DNA of 11,625 nucleotides, taken from the NCBI GenBank assembly GCA_018065365.1, contig JAGHTH010000088.1, positions 1 through 11,625 on the forward strand, read 5' to 3'. The notes under the pieces were generated by a model. That model was not told the origin of the DNA, searched no databases, and saw only the letters and a list, made by a program, of their open reading frames with translations. The DNA comes from Candidatus Coliplasma caballi. GTDB taxonomy: Bacteria > Bacillota > Clostridia > Oscillospirales > CAG-382. Made by a program: the position numbers and the translations under genes. Of this stretch, positions 7,381-11,625 are shown one piece after another (positions within the stretch are counted from its first letter, which is position 1; each line of letters begins with the position of its first letter).

Positions 7381-8112
7381 ATGAGTGATTATATCGACGA
7401 TTTTTCGGAAGACGAAGAAGAACGCAAACCGGATTCCAAAGGATATCGCATCGTCAAGCGCGGGTTTAAGATCCTGCTGTTCGGCGCGTCGGCGCTCGTA
7501 TGGGCGCTCATCATCGCGGTCATCATTTCCACGCGGGAAGCAAAGCTGTTCTCGCAGATGCATTTCGGCGACCGCACGCGCGCTTTGGCGGAAGAAACGG
7601 AAAACGCCGGCGAAGAATTCCGCGTTCACGAATTGCATACCAACGTATTCATGAATATCGACGGCTCGATTTCGGTCGGAAACGTGTGGTACTGCGCGGA
7701 GACCGGCGAATTGGAACTCGGCATCCGCTTCAACCGCAAACTTCTCAAATATACTTCCGACGGAGCCGAAAAAACGGGTACGCCGGCGGTCGCTCTGACC
7801 GACGAAAACGGAAACGTGTTCCGGATCGTCCGCACGGATGAAGACACGATCGGACGCTACTCCTATCTGCGCGTCTGTTTTGAAGGGATCGAACTTACCC
7901 TCGGAGAGAGCAGTTACGCGGCGGCAAAGGCCGCGGAAGGCAACGCGGACGGCACCCCCGTTCCCGTGCTGACGTTGAGACTGACCTTAAAAGAGACCGG
8001 CTCCGCGCTCGCGTCCCATTACGACAAAGAGAAAGAAACGATGGTCGATGACGCCGTGTTCGTCATTTTCGATCACGAAACGCCCTATAAAACCGTAGAG
8101 TACGACGGCTGA
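7381..8112 (+). CDS. Single-pass membrane protein of unknown function
   Basis: Encodes 243 aa from the ATG at 7381, chosen because AAGGAAAGG lies about 12 bases upstream and the acidic N-terminus reads naturally from there; an in-frame TTG at 7270 would add an unlikely 37 residues across the upstream repeats. A short, very acidic cytoplasmic segment (1-19) and a basic stretch lead into one transmembrane helix (about 31-50), so the C-terminal part should lie outside the cell. That part (about 80-243) alternates hydrophobic and polar residues as in a beta-rich domain, with the segments NVFMNIDGSI, ELGIRFNRKL and GRYSYLRVCFEGIEL. I recognise no catalytic motif and no named family. It is followed after 28 bases by another membrane protein and is probably cotranscribed with it. 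Confidence 0.8.
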   Translation: MSDYIDDFSEDEEERKPDSKGYRIVKRGFKILLFGASALVWALIIAVIISTREAKLFSQMHFGDRTRALAEETENAGEEFRVHELHTNVFMNIDGSISVGNVWYCAETGELELGIRFNRKLLKYTSDGAEKTGTPAVALTDENGNVFRIVRTDEDTIGRYSYLRVCFEGIELTLGESSYAAAKAAEGNADGTPVPVLTLRLTLKETGSALASHYDKEKETMVDDAVFVIFDHETPYKTVEYDG

Positions 8113-8140
8113 ACGTCCGTCGGAGGAAAGGATATACACC

Positions 8141-9058
8141 ATGAAGAATGATAACATCCGCATCAAGCGGAAAAGTCCCTACGTTCTGTACGGAACGCTT
8201 TCTCTGATCGTCCTGATCGCAGGTGTCCTGCTGATCGCGCTTCCGTTTCTGAATCACATCACGGAAAGCGGAATGCCGTTTTACATCGGCGGAACGATCA
8301 TTTCTTTGATCGGACTCGGCGGGTATCTGTTCGTTCTGATCGGAGAGATTCGCAAACCGGACGCGTTGGTGCTGACGAACAAAGGGTTTACCAACTACCT
8401 GATCGGCGGAAAAGACGGCGTGTACGTCGAATGGACGGACATCGCCTCGATCAAGATCTTCGGGCTTTCCAAATCGCCTTCGCTCGGACTCACGCTGGAA
8501 GACAACGATTCCTACCTCCAACTGCTCAACGGCAGAGAACTCGAACGCGCGAGCGAGAACATCGCGATGTCGCTTCCCGTCATTGCCATTCCGCAGCGCT
8601 GCGTCAAATTGCCGATCGCGGAGCTGAAAGCACTGTTTTCCAAAATGGTCAAAGGCGCGATCTCGTGGGAAAGCTATTCCACGCAGGGCAAAAAAGCCGA
8701 GCCGAAACCGGAACAGAAGCCGGCGCCGATCATTACCGAACTCCCCGCAGAGCCGGAAGTCCTTTCCATCGCCGAGGAGAGAAGTGAATTCGCCCGGGCG
8801 ACCGTCCCGACCGCAAAAGCGGAGCAGACACGCGAAAACAAAGCGGTTCTTATCGAAGAGCCGGAAGACGAATCGGCAAAAACGATGGAGATCCCGCCAA
8901 AGAGCGCTCCGTCCGAAAATGAAATCATTCTTCGCATGGAAGACGATATTACCGAACAAGACAAGCGCATCGTCGCAAAAGCCGCCAAGCCGGCAGAAGA
9001 AAAACCCGCAGAGAATCCGCTTGACGACGTGATCCTGCTCGACCTCGGCGACGACTGA
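8141..9058 (+). CDS. Two-helix membrane protein, STM3941-like, with a disordered acidic tail
   Basis: Encodes 305 aa. The start has GGAGGAAAGGA with 8 bases between AAAGGA and ATG. Two transmembrane helices (about 14-36 and 47-69) with a short outside loop are followed by a cytoplasmic domain (about 75-178). This has the pattern LVLTNKGF, VYVEWTDIASIKIF, SLGLTL...SYLQLLNG and CVKLPIAELKALF, which resembles STM3941-family (YcxB/PH-like) small membrane proteins as I remember them. Residues about 184-305 are rich in Lys, Glu, Pro and Ala and look disordered. That extension is not usual for the family. No enzymatic motif is visible. The gene is 34 bases upstream of the B6 kinase and probably in the same operon. 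Confidence 0.75.
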   Translation: MKNDNIRIKRKSPYVLYGTLSLIVLIAGVLLIALPFLNHITESGMPFYIGGTIISLIGLGGYLFVLIGEIRKPDALVLTNKGFTNYLIGGKDGVYVEWTDIASIKIFGLSKSPSLGLTLEDNDSYLQLLNGRELERASENIAMSLPVIAIPQRCVKLPIAELKALFSKMVKGAISWESYSTQGKKAEPKPEQKPAPIITELPAEPEVLSIAEERSEFARATVPTAKAEQTRENKAVLIEEPEDESAKTMEIPPKSAPSENEIILRMEDDITEQDKRIVAKAAKPAEEKPAENPLDDVILLDLGDD

Positions 9059-9092
9059 ACGCAATCAAACGAGAGAAGGCATTTATTTCATT

Positions 9093-9929
9093 ATGAAACG
9101 TATTCTGACCGTGCAGGATATTTCCTGCGTGGGAAAATGTTCGGGGACGGTCGCCGTTCCCGTTCTGTCCGCTATGGGCGTGGAGGCAGCGCTGCTGCCG
9201 ACCGCCGTCTTATCGACACACACCGGGTTTTCGGGCTTTACGTTCCGCGACCTGACCGACGATATTCCGGGCATCGCGGCGCATTGGCGCAGCGAAGACC
9301 TGCGCTTTGACGCGTTCTATTCCGGGTATCTCGGCTCGATCAAGCAGGTGCGGATGGTCGGGGAACTGTTTGCCGAACGCAAACGGAAAACCGATCCCGT
9401 GCTGGTAGATCCCGTCATGGCGGATCACGGAAAATTCTACGCCGGTTTCGGCCCGGAATTTGCCGCCGAAATGAAATCGCTTTGCGCCGGAGCGGACGTC
9501 ATCGTTCCGAACGTTACGGAAGCGTGCTTCCTGCTCGGGAAGCCGTTCAAGGAACGGTTTTCGGACGCGGAACTCAAAGACCTGCTGTACGGGCTCGGCG
9601 AGCTCGGCGCGGGTACCGTGATCCTGACCGGCATCGAAACGGGCAAAAACGCGATCGGCGCGACCTGCTACGACGTCAAAAAAGGCACCTTTGAAACGCC
9701 GCAAGCGGAAAAGCAGCCCGCGATGTTCCACGGAACAGGCGATCTGTTCGCGTCCGCGGTATTGGGCGCGTTGATGAACGGAAAGACCGCCGGAGAAGCG
9801 ACGGCGCTGGCGGTCGATTATATCGCGGAATGTATCCGCGTAACCTTGGAAGATCCCGACCACGTCTTTTACGGCGTGGAATTTGAGAAAGTGTTCCCGT
9901 GGCTGCTCAAACGGCTCGGAACGCTCTGA
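9093..9929 (+). CDS. Pyridoxamine/pyridoxal kinase (PfkB/ribokinase superfamily)
   Basis: Encodes 278 aa, the normal length for PdxY/PdxK-type kinases. These cytoplasmic enzymes phosphorylate B6 vitamers with ATP to feed pyridoxal phosphate salvage. The N-terminus (TVQDISCVGKCSG, then LLPTAVLSTHTGFSGFTF) is characteristic of the clostridial pyridoxamine-kinase branch. VDPVMAD (105-111) and the anion-hole/catalytic HGTGD (213-217, with D217 as likely general base) are intact. The ribosome binding site AGAAGG is about 13 bases from the ATG, rather far, which may mean weak initiation. The nitroreductase, another cofactor-linked enzyme, follows after 28 bases. Pyridoxal versus pyridoxamine versus hydroxymethylpyrimidine preference cannot be decided from sequence. 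Confidence 0.93.
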   Translation: MKRILTVQDISCVGKCSGTVAVPVLSAMGVEAALLPTAVLSTHTGFSGFTFRDLTDDIPGIAAHWRSEDLRFDAFYSGYLGSIKQVRMVGELFAERKRKTDPVLVDPVMADHGKFYAGFGPEFAAEMKSLCAGADVIVPNVTEACFLLGKPFKERFSDAELKDLLYGLGELGAGTVILTGIETGKNAIGATCYDVKKGTFETPQAEKQPAMFHGTGDLFASAVLGALMNGKTAGEATALAVDYIAECIRVTLEDPDHVFYGVEFEKVFPWLLKRLGTL

Positions 9930-9957
9930 ACACGGCAGAAAGAAAGGACGGAAAGGC

Positions 9958-10464
9958 ATGACGTTTTTCGAATTGGCATCGGAGCGGTACTCGGTACGGA
10001 AATTCAAGGACACGCCCGTTCCGAAAGAGACCGTTCAAAAAATTCTCGCTGCGGGACGGCTTGCGCCCACGGCGTGCAACAAACAGCCGCAGGAGATCCT
10101 CGTCGTCGATTCCCCCGAAGGTCTCGCGAAGCTTCGGAAATGCACGGAATGCCACTACGGCGCACCGCTCGCGTTCATCGTCTGCTACGACAAAGAAAAG
10201 GCGTGGAGACGCGAATACGACGGCAAGTGCAGCGGCGACGTTGACGCCGCCATCGTTTCGACGCACATGATGCTGGAAGCGTGGGAGCAGGGCATCGGCT
10301 CGACCTGGGTCATGTATTTCATTCCCGAAGCGGTAATGACGGAGTTCGCTTTGCCGGAAAACATCGTCCCGGTTTCCATTCTGGTGATGGGCTACGCCGA
10401 CGCGGAGCCGTCTCCCAGGCATTTCGACCGGAAGGACCCGGAAGACGCGGTCTCGTATCGCTGA
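9958..10464 (+). CDS. Nitroreductase family FMN-dependent oxidoreductase
   Basis: Encodes 168 aa, typical of the short clostridial nitroreductases. These are homodimeric cytoplasmic flavoproteins that use NAD(P)H to reduce nitroaromatics, quinones or related acceptors; the natural substrate is usually unknown. RYSVRKF (10-16) provides the FMN-phosphate-binding Arg/Ser/Arg, APTACNKQP (36-44) is the second family signature, and GIGSTWVMYF (112-121) and the LVMGYADAEPSPR segment (142-154) complete the fold. The ATG at 9958 is preferred because AAAGGA lies 9 bases upstream. An in-frame ATG at 9883 would overlap the kinase gene and add a non-homologous tail. It is the last gene before the terminator at 10485. 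Confidence 0.93.
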   Translation: MTFFELASERYSVRKFKDTPVPKETVQKILAAGRLAPTACNKQPQEILVVDSPEGLAKLRKCTECHYGAPLAFIVCYDKEKAWRREYDGKCSGDVDAAIVSTHMMLEAWEQGIGSTWVMYFIPEAVMTEFALPENIVPVSILVMGYADAEPSPRHFDRKDPEDAVSYR

Positions 10465-10484
10465 ATATTGCATCAAAACCAAGC

Positions 10485-10512
10485 ACGGCAGAAAAATTTC
10501 TGCCGTTTTTTA
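10485..10512 (+). terminator. Strong intrinsic terminator after the nitroreductase
   Basis: CGGCAGAA (10486-10493) pairs perfectly with TTCTGCCG (10498-10505) around a 4-base loop, followed by TTTTTTAT. It lies 20 bases past the nitroreductase stop and separates that operon from the ECF sigma unit. Confidence 0.93.
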
Positions 10513-10520
10513 TAGAGATG

Positions 10521-10552
10521 TGAGAGATTTCAAGGAAAAAGCGTAGTATAAG
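10521..10552 (+). promoter_or_regulatory. Possible ECF-type (self-activated) promoter of the sigma gene
   Basis: GCGTAGTATAAGG (10541-10553) lies 25 bases before the TTG start. It contains a CGTA core of the sort found in many ECF -10 elements, and also TATAAG, which could serve sigma-A. The region 16-18 bases upstream (TGAGAGATTT, 10521-10530) has no convincing sigma-A -35 box, which favours an alternative sigma. Autoregulation is typical of ECF operons but is inference here. Confidence 0.3.
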
Positions 10553-10577
10553 GTTGAAGCGGAAAGGAAGTGATGGC

Positions 10578-11135
10578 TTGGAAGACAACGAGATTTTGGA
10601 ACTGTTCTTCGCACGTTCGGAGCAGGCGATCGCCGAACTGTCGGCAAAATACGGCGGCGCGTGCAGAAAAATTGCGGAAAACATTCTGAAAGATGCGTCC
10701 GACGCGGAGGAATGTGTAAACGACGCCTACCTCGGCGTGTGGAACACCGTCCCGCCGAAGCGTCCGGAATGCCTGCCGGGCTATCTGTTCCGCATCGTGC
10801 GCAACCTCGCCGTCAAGCGTTACCGTTCCAACACGGCGCAGAAACGGAACGGCTATTACGACGCCTCTCTCGATGAATTCGCGGATTGCTTCCCCTCGTC
10901 TTCCACGGTGGAAGAAGAAATCGAAGCAAACGAGCTCGCCGCGGTCATCGACGGGTTCCTGGCGACGCTCGACAAAGACGCGCGCGTGCTGTTCGTGCGG
11001 CGCTATTGCTTTTCCGATCCGATCGAAGATCTTGCGGAGAAATTCGGGACGAGCGCGCACAATATTTCCGTGCGGCTTTCGCGGCTGCGGAAAAGGTTAA
11101 AGAAACATTTGGACAAGGAGGGAATCTCTCTATGA
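10578..11135 (+). CDS. ECF-type RNA polymerase sigma factor
   Basis: Encodes 185 aa from a TTG at 10578. AGGAAG sits 7 bases upstream, and the N-terminus EDNEILELFFARSEQAI is the usual beginning of this clostridial ECF group. An upstream in-frame TTG (10554) would precede that ribosome binding site. Region 2 covers about 22-88, with DAEECVNDAYLGVWN (42-56) and FRIVRNLAVKRYR. Region 4 covers about 120-178, with the helix-turn-helix DLAEKFGTSAHNISVRLSRLRKRL. The protein directs RNA polymerase to a small set of promoters, usually in response to an envelope signal relayed by a membrane anti-sigma. The stop overlaps the next start as ATGA, so the two are translationally coupled. The weak TTG start would keep sigma levels low. 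Confidence 0.94.
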   Translation: MEDNEILELFFARSEQAIAELSAKYGGACRKIAENILKDASDAEECVNDAYLGVWNTVPPKRPECLPGYLFRIVRNLAVKRYRSNTAQKRNGYYDASLDEFADCFPSSSTVEEEIEANELAAVIDGFLATLDKDARVLFVRRYCFSDPIEDLAEKFGTSAHNISVRLSRLRKRLKKHLDKEGISL

Positions 11136-11625
11136 AAAAAGAAACAATGGAGCAGGCGCTCGGCAATCTGAACGAAAGTTATTTAGAAGAAGCCGCGGCG
11201 CTTACCGGCAAGCCCGCTTCGGCAGGCAAGTCGTTCTTACACACCCGCCGGGTACGCGTCGGGCTGGTCGCGGCTTGCGTCGCGTTGGCGGCGGTCATCG
11301 GCGCGTCGGCTTTTGCCGTCGTCGCGGAAGCAAAGGAATACGACGCGGCGCTCGAATTCTTTGAAGAAAACGGGTTGTCCGCCGACGGACTTTCCCGCGC
11401 GGAGATCAAGGCGGTGTACAAAGACATCTCGACGCAGAAATTCTCCCACGAAAAAACGGCGGACGTGCTGCGCGATTCCATTCCCGGCTTGGAGATCATC
11501 GAAGACGATCCGACGCCGGAGGAACTGGCGGCGTTCTGGAACGCGCCCCCGCATTTTGACCCGCTCCCCGTTTCCGGCATTCGCCTGGAGGGATGGGTCG
11601 TCTCCGCAGACAAAGATTTTATCAA
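11132..11625 (+). CDS. Membrane anti-sigma-like protein (partial, runs off the window)
   Basis: At least 164 aa are encoded before the window ends without a stop. The ATG at 11132 overlaps the sigma stop (ATGA) and has AGGAGG 10 bases upstream, stronger than the sigma gene's own site, so the partner should be made in excess. A short cytoplasmic N-terminus (MEQALGNLNESYLEEAA, 6-22) is the likely sigma-binding segment. A basic stretch and one transmembrane helix (about 43-65) follow. The exported part opens with EYDAALEFFEENGLS..GLSRAEIKAVYKDIST (69-101), a motif I recall in many clostridial proteins encoded next to ECF sigma factors. No zinc-type anti-sigma motif (HxxxCxxC) is present. The gene position and topology support anti-sigma function; the ligand sensed is unknown. 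Confidence 0.85.
   Translation, partial: MKKETMEQALGNLNESYLEEAAALTGKPASAGKSFLHTRRVRVGLVAACVALAAVIGASAFAVVAEAKEYDAALEFFEENGLSADGLSRAEIKAVYKDISTQKFSHEKTADVLRDSIPGLEIIEDDPTPEELAAFWNAPPHFDPLPVSGIRLEGWVVSADKDFI

Noticed and set aside
5647..7638. Two long minus-strand frames (292 and 365 codons) opposite yifB and the DnaA-box gap
   Set aside because: Arg/Phe/Gly-rich translations typical of antisense reading. yifB has all expected motifs on the + strand.
9210..10482. Minus-strand frames opposite the B6 kinase and nitroreductase
   Set aside because: No family match, and both + strand genes are full length with intact signatures.
1..11625. CRISPR arrays, tRNA or rRNA genes, insertion sequences, phage or toxin-antitoxin genes
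   Set aside because: Reading both strands showed no regularly spaced repeats, cloverleaf-like segments, transposase motifs or paired terminal repeats.

Overview
The window looks like chromosome from an anaerobic, moderately GC-rich Clostridia-type Firmicute (Bacillota). The evidence is a full-length single-chain pyruvate:ferredoxin oxidoreductase, strong AGGAGG-type ribosome binding sites, sigma-A-like promoters with 17-bp spacers, and an ECF sigma/membrane anti-sigma-like pair of the kind common in gut Clostridia. No rRNA, tRNA, CRISPR array, insertion sequence or phage gene is visible. The genus cannot be read from the sequence.

Layout. Bases 1-545 are AT-rich and hold no convincing gene. 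A good leftward promoter (30-58) points out of the window, and a terminator (475-505) closes the next leftward gene. Two leftward genes follow. The first (546-1481) encodes a membrane-anchored exported protein whose C-terminal domain resembles the VanY/LdcB (M15B) D,D/L,D-carboxypeptidases, but with all four catalytic or zinc positions replaced. The second (1717-5376) is nifJ, with its own promoter and terminator, so probably monocistronic. The divergent region 5377-5628 carries a promoter in each direction.

Everything to the right is on the + strand. It starts with yifB/comM (5629-7185). A 195-bp gap follows that contains a cluster of DnaA-box-like 9-mers and a perfect inverted repeat. Next come two membrane proteins of unknown function (7381-8112, 8141-9058), a pyridoxamine/pyridoxal kinase (9093-9929) and a small FMN nitroreductase (9958-10464). 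These four are closely spaced, probably cotranscribed, and end at a strong intrinsic terminator (10485-10512). A separate unit then begins with an ECF sigma factor (10578-11135, TTG start) overlapping by ATGA a membrane protein with anti-sigma features, which is cut by the window end.

Most of the window is ordinary core metabolism and cell-envelope content. The items most worth a second look are the predicted pseudo-carboxypeptidase, the DnaA-box cluster downstream of yifB, and the ECF sigma/anti-sigma pair with its distinctive extracytoplasmic motif. I do not see a clear new defence or mobile system.
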